Positions 28,493 through 38,120 of a stretch of DNA of 64,000 bases are shown in pieces. Made by a program: the position numbers and the translations under genes. Under the pieces are notes generated by a model that searched no databases, was not told the DNA's origin, and saw only the letters and a list, made by a program, of their open reading frames with translations. This stretch comes from Capitella teleta. Taxonomy: Eukaryota; Annelida; Polychaeta; Capitellidae. Each line of letters starts with the position of its first letter. The stretch's first letter is position 1. Location of the stretch: assembly GCA_000328365.1 (NCBI GenBank), contig KB299236.1, positions 62,001 through 126,000 on the forward strand. Direction: 5' to 3'.

Positions 28493-31155
28493 CGAGGAAA
28501 ATTTTTTTGTTTAACAAATTTTCCCTGTCGATCTCAACCGATCCAGCAGCCGAGTCTCACGTGGGATGTTGGACACGCGCCACCATAAATCGCGTTATCT
28601 CCGCCAGCGTAGCACACGAGATGAACACGCGCTGGACGACATGGATGGAAAGGGCATCCTAGCTGTAAATATCATATTTATGACATTTCTAAGCTGCTGC
28701 CTGTTTAGTGGCACTTGTATAAATCTTGAAGGCATTCCGCCTGATGGTAGAAAGCGTCCGCTAAGCACCTCTGTCTGGGGGAAAAGGAATCTAAACATAG
28801 ATTATATGCTATGTAATTATTCCTCGCCCACTTTAAGTGCCATCATAATATTCATATTGGCCGCAATTTAATTCATTATTAGCAGACAACAATTACGCAA
28901 GACAGTATATTAGACACACGGTTCGTTCCTTACACCAACGGATGCGCGCCTGACATTAATTGTACCAATTGTACCCTGATGCAACAACCAGAAACAACAA
29001 CGATAAAAAATAAGGCGTTACCATGGCAACACGTTGTGTCATCCATTCAATACTGCAAATCCGCAATATTGTTATAAACCACACTCAACGATTCAATTTA
29101 ATAATTTGGATGACAAGACATAAACATGCAATGTAACAAGACTCATGTGAGGCATGATTGGCTTTTACGGCTCCATTCAACCCCTCCGGGTAATGCGGAC
29201 GACCGAAGAGAACCCCGGGATCAGGGTTGCTTGTAAATCCGTCCATATCTGAGCAAGAGGCGCTCAGATGCGGTTCGATCGCATTGGCTCCAATGCCGAA
29301 AGCAAAAAAGAAAACTGGCTAGTAAATCTAGGAAAGTGAAAAAAAAGTAATAATAATAATGATGATGATAATAATAATAATGCATGTTACCCTGTACAGA
29401 GGGTGAGTAGCATAAAATTCAATTCGTCACGAGAGTGAGGATTAAAGCACTCCTCGTGTATTTTCGTTATGTATTTGAAATATAATATAGCGCCGAAACC
29501 TGCACTACGTCGTATTGTCATATTTTTAGGTTTTAATGCCTCTTAATAGCGGATGCAAATCCATTCAATTTGATGCAAAAATTATCTAAATCGGAGCAGT
29601 AGTTCAAAAGTAAAGCTTGCTTATGGGTCAACCCCACACGTAATCGGGGATGAGAAATTTGCGTTAAACAGTTGGCAAAGATTCAAAATGATTCAACTGT
29701 CAGTACAATAGGCCTAATTATACACAAAATTATAAGAACGTATTGGTCACAGACTAAAATGATTCATGTATGTAAAAAAAGAGGAGATATTCTTCTCCAT
29801 TTCGCGATCAAAACATGAAAATCAACATTTTGAATCCCCCTGACCTCTCAATTCTTGTTTCTCGGGAATATGCTCAGCGATTTAGTACGGATTTCGGCGC
29901 CAGGAACCCAGTGATACCAAATTTGCCCAGATTAAAGACATTTACGGCGTTGCTCTGTGGCGATGAAACTGCAACCGTAACAAGGCTGACGTGCAATGAA
30001 AAAAATTCTAAGATCGTTAAGACATTCAAATTGCCATGTTGCGTTTGACACTAAGGATATCCCGAAAGAAATTAGAAAAGAGTGCAAGTCACGAAGAGGA
30101 AGAAGTCAAAGGAGAAAAAGAGGACGAAGAGGAGGTCTCAGGTGGAAACTCAAACGAACGAGAATTAAAGTCGCCTTGCCCCCTGTTATGCTTGGTAATG
30201 TAAGATCGTTGAAGAACAAGAACAAGCCGATTCAAAGACTCTTTTATGCCTCTTGCCTCCAACATTGCAAACGATTCACAGTGAAATACGAATTTCTCAG
30301 TTACAATTCACAATCATAACGCCCATGGCCCGATAAGCCCCGATCGAATCTTGAATCAGGGACCTCGACCTCCACGGTCGCCGCATGATTGCAAGACGCA
30401 ACAGGCCACAATATGCAATTAAAGGTGCCTCGTTAACTATTCATGCATCAGCAGGATGCAACCCACTCCCTCCAGTTGAATCTTAGCCAAACCAATCTGT
30501 GTGCTCTGTATACGCCAGACCCTAACAGATGGCAACGACCTTACCACAACAAAGAAACGAAAACGGTTCTTCCTTTTCTGATAAAAGTGATGAATTGAAC
30601 GAAGTGGGGCTCACTTTGCCCTCACTCATATCTCTCTTCTTTCTGGCTTCAAGATGGGCCAACGAGGTTGTTATGAGATGAACACTGCTTGCTGTGTTTG
30701 TGGCGATGTGGGCACTCTGTTGCATACTACATCGTATTCTATGCATGCTGAGATTGCAGCATCATTGACAGGAAAGCGCACTCATGAACTTAACAATGCA
30801 GCTTCCATTTGAAGCGATCGATTTCAAATCGATAAATGTTTATCCTATTAATAGTTACAATGATTATTCAATAATCGCAAATTTTAATTTGATTCCTAAT
30901 TAATTATTAATTGGTTGGAGAATTGATAGACGAGTCTTGCATGGTTCATTCAATTTCCCGGAAGTTTGGAGAGCTCCTAGTATCGATCAAAATAGAATTC
31001 AAAATAATAAATGCATAGAAAGCAAAGTTAACTTACCCATATCGAAGATTTGGGTCCGAAGGCTGTTCGAAACAGGTTCCACTCTCCACAAGAAATATTA
31101 AACTCCAGAACGCCAGTTGTATCACCATGGTAACGCCCCAATGCACACTCTCCAT
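13912..31155 (-). CDS. RDL-like GABA-gated chloride channel subunit, two alternative pore modules
   Basis: A Cys-loop anion channel of the RDL/GRD type. Shared extracellular exons: 31037-31155 (signal peptide, start MESVHWG), 21869-21966, 21719-21786 (PVEV, SEVDM), 20918-21138 ([21 protein letters not shown]), 20474-20556 (Cys-loop [15 protein letters not shown]) and 20278-20418. All phases agree. Exon sizes 68, 221 and 83 bp equal those conserved across GABA-A and glycine receptor genes. These exons join either module A (18919-19373 plus 18543-18812; 484 residues in total) or module B (14386-14819 plus 13912-14142; 464 residues). The PAR motif before M2 indicates chloride selectivity. The second Cys pair of glycine receptors is absent, and sequence such as [14 protein letters not shown] and TGNYSRL points to RDL. 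The protein would act as a pentamer at synaptic or other plasma membranes. Subunit identity is firm; the exact ligand is inferred. Confidence 0.88.
14820..18542 (-). other. Inter-module stretch of the GABA receptor gene
   Basis: 3.7 kb between pore modules A and B. I looked for conserved extracellular-domain exons (PVEV, WxPDTFF, Cys-loop) on the minus strand and found none. It contains the folded repeat at 15.1-15.7 kb. AATAAA on the minus strand near 17246-17251 lies about 1.3 kb past the module A stop. Confidence 0.5.
15100..15715. repeat. Diverged repeat in direct and inverted arrangement
   Basis: Two direct, diverged copies of a ~200-bp unit (about 15100-15310 and 15498-15712). Both pass through AAAGGTTAA...GGTCA, GTATTACTGCTC-like sequence, and then CACCGTTCTT.CGTAATCTTGCA. 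Between them, 15359-15420 is an inverted copy of the end of the first unit: GATATTTGCAATATAAAAATCCCCATTA pairs with 15296-15325. This can form a long hairpin and resembles a foldback or MITE-like element. No ORF. Confidence 0.65.
18543..19373 (-). CDS. GABA receptor pore module A (M1-M3 exon + M4 exon)
   Basis: Exon 18919-19373 starts with [19 protein letters not shown] and covers M1 ([20 protein letters not shown]), M2 ([17 protein letters not shown]) and M3. It ends after [11 protein letters not shown] at a GTACGT donor. Exon 18543-18812 carries the rest of the intracellular loop, M4 ([19 protein letters not shown]) and a stop. Thr at M2 6' and Ala at 2' are as in picrotoxin- and cyclodiene-sensitive RDL. 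The module is the nearer of two to the extracellular exons and joins them in phase 1. Confidence 0.9.
19374..20277 (-). other. Intron between the extracellular exons and pore module A
   Basis: Contains short frames on the plus strand (19651-20267) without recognisable homology. Nothing else identified. Confidence 0.5.
20601..20645 (+). promoter_or_regulatory. Core-promoter-like sequence matching the coiled-coil gene promoter
   Basis: GGATGTAAAG is followed 16 nt later by TTCATCATTCGCA. The 16-mer TGCTTCATCATTCGCA is identical to the predicted start region of the small coiled-coil gene at 48.0 kb and its copy at 54.6 kb, with a TAAAG element at similar spacing. It lies in a GABA receptor intron on the opposite strand, with no gene recognised downstream. 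Function unproven. Confidence 0.3.
28641..28871 (+). CDS. Possible amidated-peptide precursor (first part)
   Basis: From the Met at 28641 the frame gives a hydrophobic signal-like start ([20 protein letters not shown]...), then [21 protein letters not shown] and GKR bracket a peptide ending in Trp-Gly, so processing would release PLSTSVW-amide. This is the general layout of Wamide-type neuropeptide precursors. Against it: only one peptide copy, no first Trp as in the W(X)nWamide family, and a hydrophobic C-terminal stretch that may be intronic read-through (a weak donor GTAATT follows CTAT). It lies antisense in the GABA receptor intron. I recognise no specific family. Confidence 0.3.
   Translation: MDGKGILAVNIIFMTFLSCCLFSGTCINLEGIPPDGRKRPLSTSVWGKRNLNIDYMLCNYSSPTLSAIIIFILAAI
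29017..29030. promoter_or_regulatory. RFX X-box-like palindrome
   Basis: GTTACCATGGCAAC fits the X-box consensus GTNRCC...RGYAAC fully. It is in the GABA receptor intron, about 150 bp past the possible peptide ORF. No target gene assigned. Confidence 0.3.
29714..30320 (+). mobile_element. LINE fragment (CR1/L2-like), start of endonuclease region
   Basis: The frame at 29996-30319 contains [20 protein letters not shown] followed by [15 protein letters not shown]. This is the basic-rich linker and first endonuclease motif (NVRSL-NK) of many L2/CR1-type LINE ORF2s. The match stops soon after, so only the 5' part remains. The preceding ~165 bp (29714-29880) recurs at 63093-63262 and is probably the element's upstream region. 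Confidence 0.6.
30320..30420 (-). repeat. Possible tRNA-related SINE head
   Basis: On the minus strand a B-box-like GATTCAAGATTCGATC follows a degenerate tRNA-like stretch. No clear A box, tail or duplicated ends were found. Confidence 0.2.
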
Positions 31156-31475
31156 GGCTGTCGGTTGCTTAGGGCGAGACTGAGATGTCAGGACGGGATC
31201 GAGGGCTTTTTCGGGCGGTGTGAGGAGCAGGAATTTTCGTACACATTGATTCAGCTCCGAGGGGAAGAAATCCCCAAATAAAATTGTGCCCCGCTGGGGA
31301 AAATCACACGCACAGCGTCCAGAGATGGCATCACAACTCCCCGGGGAGCGGCGACCCACGCTTCATTTGCTCGCAAGTTGAACGACACTGAGTCTGTTTC
31401 ACTCGGAGCGCTGCGCTCAGTCGACATGCGACGCTGCAGTCGAACGCGATATGAACCGGGATTGAGGAGGCCGTT

Positions 31476-31487
31476 GGTATATAGAGG
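31476..31487 (-). promoter_or_regulatory. Candidate TATA box of the GABA receptor gene
   Basis: On the minus strand CCTCTATATACC lies about 320 bp upstream of the MESVHWG start, in locally GC-rich sequence, which fits a 5' UTR of about 290 nt. Start site not observed. Confidence 0.4.
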
Positions 31488-31559
31488 CCTCGCAGATAGG
31501 TGCTTATAGCAGTCAATATGTTATGTAATAAGTCCATTCGCACGGATTTCCATTAATGT

Positions 31560-32880
31560 GTTTACATCGCTCTGCCTATTTTGATTTCATTATGCTGCCT
31601 GTGGCATAGTATATATTTTGGGCACCGTCGATACTACTAGTAGGTTTCCAGGGCTACCCAAAATATGTGAAGCCTATTCTACCGAATTGCTTCTCATGAA
31701 TGTATGAAGATCTGTGAATGTCCAAATATGGTCATAATCTAATCTAGCATATAATATCTTGCTTTGTGATTGTTATTGTTTGAATGAAATGACATCAATG
31801 TATAGATAATAATCTCGTCTAGCATTTATATAATTGACAATTGACACTTTTGATGTCAGAGCAATAATTTACATGATATATGACATAAAAGATTGTCAAT
31901 ACGTAACACAGTGAGCGATGACTCATTTAATGATGCCTATCCATTGTCCTGGTGGTTTTATTGGTCCCATATCTACACATATGTATTCGGGTGCTGAAAA
32001 CACGACTTAACTTGTGGAATATCAATAGAAAGTCAGTAATGGGCTATATTTGCAATGTATTCCTACCTAGTATGCACTCTCACTGCATAAGTTAACAAGT
32101 TGACAATTGTACCAGTACCACCCTTATCCAATTGATTATGCTCATGTCATATAGCTTTAGTTTTAATTAACAGAACCATCGATTTGTGCAATGCGGATAA
32201 TCCTCTCAGCCATTATTGGCTCGTGGATCACCTAGGAAATATATACGCTATGAGTGAAAAGATTTGTATTTCAAGTTTATGCAATTATATTATTTATATA
32301 CAAATGTGATGTATAAGTGAATACGTGAGATTTGCGAATACAATACTTTACACTATAGGTACGCATGCGTATTTAGAGTAGGTTTATTTCACACGCAATG
32401 CCACGAGAGAGTGTCGCCTGTGTTGCACCTCAATCAAAGGGAAGCCTTGCATATCAGGCGCCAACAGCTCTTCTGTTACTTCAGCTGGAACACGTCGTTT
32501 AGCTAATTGGGTAAAGTATACCTGGATGGTGCATATCATTATGCACGTGAGCTGTCTGTTTGCTATTGGTGCAAAGGTTCGTGCATATCGTTATAACAAA
32601 CCCTGGATTACATGGTGTCTTATGAGGTGTACTTCTGAGATGTACATGTATAAGAATTGCAACGAATTATGAAGCCTTCATCGAATAATTAATGTGCATG
32701 GTTTTGAGTTGTGACGTTATATCACACGAACACCTGTGGCGCAGGGACTAAAACAATATGTAAAAAAAAAAAAAATAAAAAAATAATAACAATAAAGAGA
32801 ACTAAAATTACATGTGAAGAAATGAGCATAAATAAATGGTTAGGGTCTACCGAGATTCTAACTCGGATCGCAGGACGACT
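31560..32880. other. Intergenic, nothing recognised
   Basis: AT-rich. A poly(A)-like tract lies near 32762-32785 just before the LINE block. A T-arm-like stretch on the minus strand near 32840-32870 is too weak to call a tRNA relic. Confidence 0.45.
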
Positions 32881-32884
32881 TGGA

Positions 32885-33484
32885 TCTATAAACTCAACGC
32901 AACTCGCTCAGACTCTTTAATTCTTGACCTCTCTAAAGCATTCGACTGCATAAACTATCAAATTATATTCTCAAAATTATAAAGATGCGGTTTTTGCGGC
33001 ATATCACTCTCCCTCATTCATATTTACCTGTGCAATCGTATATAATACATGTACATGTATGTTACCCTCGTAAAGAGCCCATCTTATAAACTCTCAGTTC
33101 AGTATGGCGTGCCTAAAAGGTTCCATACTCCCTTTTCTTTCTCTTGTACGTTGATGATATCCACAAAATATCAAACTTACTTTATTTTCTTCGATTTGCT
33201 GACGACACAAACATTCTTCTTCACGGTTCCGACCCATAAAAACTAATCCCACAACTGAATAACGAGATTCCAAAAGTTACAATCTGGTTCGCCACAATTA
33301 AACTCCAATTAGTGAAACAAAACCTCACTCTATCACTCTTCAAGCCCGGACAAGTAGCACTTACCCGCAAATCCACACCCATCAGCAATGGAACTCAAAT
33401 AAAACAAGAACAGACATCTGAATTTCTCGGTTTCATCATTGAGGAACGTCTAGAATTTACAAACCACATTATGTATAAGAAATC
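32885..33484 (+). mobile_element. LINE A, reverse transcriptase part (5' piece)
   Basis: Frames across this stretch give FLDLSKAFDCINYQIIFSKL, LSVQYGVPK, RFADDTN-like sequence (as FADDTNILLHGSD with a frame change) and TSEFLGFIIEERLEFTNHI. These are RT motifs of a Jockey/CR1-like LINE, in order. Several stops and frame changes make it inactive. It breaks off at NHIMYKK and appears to resume at 34.46 kb. Confidence 0.8.
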
Positions 33485-34385
33485 TGTAGCTGCCTGCTTC
33501 GTAGATCTTGCAGCCCCATTAGATTCCGTGCAACACCCAGCTATCCACTAGAAATTGCCTGCCTATGACGTGCATGGACTATTATTCCACTGGATTGAAT
33601 CTTACCTTACTTCCCAAACCCAGTATGTCGTTGTCCACCAGTCCTTATCACCAATAGCACAAGTTAGCTCAGGAATGCACCAGGGAAGCATTATTGCCCT
33701 AACACTATTTCTTCTCTTCATCAATGACCTGTGTCACAGCCTCTCTGCAAGTACCACCCTCTCCCATCCTGATTGTCATCCTGAAGCACTTGTTTATGCA
33801 GATGATACGATGCTCTATCGCACTGGAAAGGACCCATCTCTTAGCTGCACTGTTATCAAAGATGACCTGTGAATTGCAGCCAAATAGGCAGAAATTTGGG
33901 GTATGCGCTTCAATGCAAGAAATTAAACAGTGGCCATGTTCATCTCCCGCACCACCACTACTCCACCGTCCATTACATTTGCCGACTCCACTCTCGAGTA
34001 CAGCCATGAGCACCGTCATCTGGGCTTCGTGCTAGACAGCGCACTCAGCCTACATGCCCACGTCAATGCGATGACTCTGAAGAGAGCAACAAAGATGTTT
34101 CTTTTCCGACGGCTATCATATAAAGTCAGAAACCGTGATCTGCTGTTAAAAATCTACAAAGTGTATGTGAGGCTGCATCTCGAATACGCCTCTCCTGCTT
34201 GGGCCGCCCTCACAGCCACACAGACTGGGCTATTAGAAAGCCTGGAACGCAGTGGCATGCGGATCATTCACACCTTTCCTCGAAATCAACACATCACCAA
34301 CATTAACTACCCAGCCGTCAACGTCACATCATTAGGACATCACCGAAATTTTGCCCTCGCCTGCTTCATGTTCAAGCTATACATG
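33485..34385 (+). mobile_element. LINE B, reverse transcriptase fragment inserted in LINE A
   Basis: A different LINE: AACFVDLAAPLDSVQHPAI, HQGSIIALTLFLLFINDL, VYADDTMLYRTGKD (the YADD active site), then HLGFVLDSALSLHAHVN and the thumb/C-terminal part ending near FKLYMYRVSQ. A few stops and frame changes are present. The 5' half with the endonuclease is missing. Confidence 0.85.
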
Positions 34386-35484
34386 TACAGAGTGAGCCAA
34401 ATGTAGTCTATCTACTCCATGTTAAAGATCTCAATGTTTTTCAATGCTGCTACGAAGATAAAAAAAAAAAAGATATCGGCATTCTAACCCAAATTTAATT
34501 TAATAGAAAAGCATTAATAACGCTTTACAACTCCTTTATGCAACCGTAGATAAAGGATTGTTTATAAATATTCACCTTAACATCACAAACCCGCCTATCT
34601 TGTCTCCTCAAACTTAAAAAACAAGCCTGCCGCATCTCCACCTAGAGGTCCCCGCCCCTCCCATCCGTTGCTCTTTTTCACGATATCATCTTCATGTATA
34701 AAATTAACAAATTCATTATATCACTCTTCACCTTCTCCCGCTCATCTGTTTTCAGTCGACCTGATTCTTTTCAACTTCCCCTCGACTCTCTTAAATCATC
34801 ACAGCACTCGCCAATCTTTCAAGGCTGCAAAATATGGAACCGCACCATCATCTCAATTAATCATTCATGTTCACTTTCCTTTTTTAAACATCTCCATAAC
34901 TTGTAAAATGTTCAAAAAAGTTTGGAAAAAAAAAAAAAAAAAAAAGAAAAAAAAAAGAGAAAAAAAAGAAGAGCAGATTGCGGTGTTAAAATCACTTTAA
35001 AATAAGAGAAAGATGACCTGTATAATTCCACTTTTGGCGGCAAACAGGGCCCCGGACCATGGATAAGCTTCATTGAACGCATAATTAAGGCAACGTTCTC
35101 GCACTATTGTTTTGTTTGAGAGTGCTATTGTTGTGACAGAAGCACTAATGTTTATCTCTTGAAATCAAAGTAAACCGCAGTTTGGATTGAAGCGCCATGC
35201 AACATATGACAATTCAAAATGCTCGTTCAAGGGCTCATCTAATTTTGCTCTTTTCGTGATCACACACCATTCACATTTAAATGTTCCTCGTGTCACTCAA
35301 AAAAAAAACAAAAAAAAAACAAAAAAAAAAAAAAAAAATTTAGTTGATTTCTTGTCATAAATGGGCGCAGAATAACATAATCAATCTATACCAGATAATT
35401 ATTCTTCGGAATAATTGATACATTTTGACGAATATTAGAGCTTTAACATGGAGAATATAAACTACTTTTGGCCCACTTTGTATA
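34386..35484 (-). mobile_element. Non-autonomous TIR transposon copy 1, interrupted by LINE A 3' sequence
   Basis: Left end TACAGAGTGAGCCAAATGTA and right end (reverse complement) TACAAAGTGGGCCAAAAGTA are inverted; both continue with ...CTCCATGTTAAAG. The body at 35.03-35.48 kb is homologous, in opposite orientation, to the copy at 43.86-44.60 kb (for example GTCCGGGG..., GAACGAGCAT). No transposase frame. TA flanks suggest Tc1/mariner-type mobilisation. The stretch 34.46-34.97 kb belongs to LINE A. Confidence 0.65.
34458..34975 (+). mobile_element. LINE A, 3' piece with poly(A) tail
   Basis: Continues LINE A: IGILTQI, NRKALI, LYNSFMQP, then SPIFQGCKIWN and a C-terminal stretch typical of Jockey-like ORF2, followed by A-rich sequence (34926-34975). 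Joining NHIMYKK (33484) to DIGILTQI here keeps the usual spacing, so one LINE was split by LINE B plus a TIR end. Confidence 0.7.
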
Positions 35485-38050
35485 ATTAATTGATACCATG
35501 CAAATAAGAAACAATTCCGATTCCAATATAAATTAAAGCAAGAAAATCGTAAAAATATCAAAAAATTGATGCCTTTGCTTGAAACCGATCGCTTCGCCTT
35601 TGCTTGAAACACCATGCTTTGCCTTTGCTTGGAGCCTTGTCTCATAATAATATTTTCGTATATTATTGATTCATTCTGGCCAGATGTCCACTGACGTTCT
35701 GAATCATTTGCTCTACTGACGATGTCTTTGTCTGTTATCGTTGATCTTATTCCGGATATTGTCTACGTGCATTTGCTTGATGTTTTGAATGTATAGTAAT
35801 CAGGTAATTCATACATGTAGGCCTACTATGGATACCTGTTATTACTTGATTCGACACACCATTACACACAATGGTATTCGCAACGTGCGATATGACCCTA
35901 ATGACACCATGGCGTTGGTTTGAATGCAATACGTGTGGTTACGTAATTGTTTATTTTAACGTCAAATCTTTACGCATTTACCAAAAGTTGATTACACGAA
36001 ATTATATTAATTTTTAGGGTATGAATGAGCATTAATTCCTGCGTCGAATGACACACGCATAAATTCTTCTCGTGTGTGACTCGTGTCCGGGTTTGACCCC
36101 CTTTCGAACCAGGTTCACCGGACCGCTGAGAAGTGTTAAACATTATCCGCTGCCTCATCTTGTGCAATAAAAGATGATCTCATATCTATTATGGTTTGGA
36201 GTGCCTCATCTCAGAGGAGAAGCGCTTTGATTTTCATTGCCAGAACTTGAGCTAACAGACTTCAGAGCCTCATATTCACAGAAGCCTACCTGCTTACTGT
36301 TCGTCCAAACAGTTCAGTGATTCACCTTTTTTTTTTTTTTTTTTTTTAAGACTAAAACAAACGGAATAGTATCGTCTCCGATCCAGACTACGTGCTAGTT
36401 GCCTATTCATACTTCTTTGATCCAAAGCAAACAGCACGAGGAAATACACAGGTAATCCGCAGTCCTTTAACCTCCTAGCCCAAATGAATAGATATCATAG
36501 CAATCCCTGTCCAGGCAATGGTATATCTTCGGTCTACTTGAGGTACATCGTTCTTCGATCAAGGGCATAATTATGTGTTTTTAGGCAACATTTTTTCATC
36601 TTATTATAAGTCACAAATGCAACGAGTTTTGCATTTTTGATAATAAATTAATAATCAGTGAGTAACATATATTATAATATAGACCATGATTTGACGTTAA
36701 CACTCAAAGCGAAACCAAAGCGAATGTATATTTTTTTTCGTGCTATCTACAGCAGTACAGAGCGCTATGCAGATAACCGCTATACGCATCATGGTGACGA
36801 TATGAGGTCGCCAGGGGATGATGATATTCCTGCGCTATAGGCATTGATTCCAAATTAGGCCCGCCTCCTGCGAAATGTCAGAGGTAATGGCCTGTCACGA
36901 TGATCTATGTTTTCGGGGTCAGGACGGGATTAGGGGTTGAGATATACCCGCCTATGCCGCTACGATGTTCACACATTACGTCGTCAAAGGGAGGGCTTCT
37001 CAACCCTTTTGTGACTTTTGTCGGTTGTTTTCTCTTTTCTTTTTTCCCCCTCAGAGGGGACACGTGACATGTTGGATTGTCCAATCACGTGCGAACAGTC
37101 AATATTCAAATTACAGCTGAATGACGCTGCGTGATGTCTGTGTATCTTTGCAGATTGCTTGATTTTGGTTATACAATAAAGATGCGTTGCGCACCCTTTC
37201 ATGCTATTGATTGTTGCATCAGCTCGAAGAGATTCAAATGTTGAACACAGAAGCGATGGAGTTCTGCTAATCAACCCCTTCCTGTGTTTCCTTGTTGGGT
37301 TTCTACGGTTTCATTCGTTCAGTTCCCTTTTCGTATTTTAATATCTCTCTTCCTTCAGATCTGCAAAGATCGAGATTAATTAATGAATGTCAAAGAGAAA
37401 TGTCATAAAACAAGAATAAAGTATATAACTATTTTGCCCCCTTGGCGAAAGTTAAAAATAATCAGTGCTCCGGATCTAGATTATTTATTTATCGTGATTT
37501 CAATCTGTAACGTGCGAGTCCCATTATAACAGAGTGGGAAAATTCAGTATATTCCTCACTCATTGATTCGAGAATCGTTCTGCTGAGTGTTCTAGAGTCC
37601 GAGCACTGGTCACTTCTAGATTTCGCCCAGGGAGCCAATGAGACCGTTATGCAACCGGAGATTCATGCAGGATTTATCGTCGATTACATCTTTTGAAACT
37701 ATTATGTGCTTTGCAAATTTTGGTTGAATAATTAACGAAGACACCAAATCATTGCTTGTTAGGCTCAGAATTTCATCGAACTCTAAACCAGCAGATTCAT
37801 TTAAATAGAACAAAAGAATTAGCAACATTAAAAAATATATAGAACATTAAAGGGATGGGGAACTGAATTTTAAGTGATGTTCTATTGACTCATAGCACCA
37901 ATTGATAGCATTCCGTGCCAAAAACACCATTCCTGGATGCAAGCGTAGGGAAATAATGCATTTCGAATATCGGGGTTAGCATTGCGCCTATGGGAGAATG
38001 GCTTCCATTACGAAGTATAGGAGGCAAACGTCAGCTGAAGGTTTGCCGTG

Positions 38051-38120
38051 ATTGGTCCCGTTCCCCTCGTGAAGCTATCGATTTCAGCCAATCAGAGCAG
38101 ATCATCTTCGCCATAAAAGG
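38051..38120 (+). promoter_or_regulatory. Candidate core promoter with CCAAT motifs and TATA-like box
   Basis: GATTGG (about 38051), CCAATCAG (about 38089) and CCATAAAAGG (about 38110) follow one another at spacings usual for a TATA promoter. About 40 bp downstream ATGCGTGGTGCACTCTGGCT starts a short hydrophobic frame (MRGALWLTFLLF), which could be a signal-peptide exon. No further exon was recognised. Confidence 0.3.

Larger units (their letters stand above)
21967..31036 (-). other. 9-kb first intron of the GABA receptor gene
   Basis: Holds a GT/G-rich run (25753-25780), a GTTT repeat (about 26630-26654), a poly(A) tract (28458-28490), a possible neuropeptide ORF at 28.6 kb and a LINE fragment at 29.8-30.3 kb. 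There is an X-box-like palindrome at 29017. Interleaved dyads at 27010-27086 pair GGTAATCAC with GTGATTACC and TCCATCGCT with AGCGATGGA. The rest shows no recognisable gene. Confidence 0.5.
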
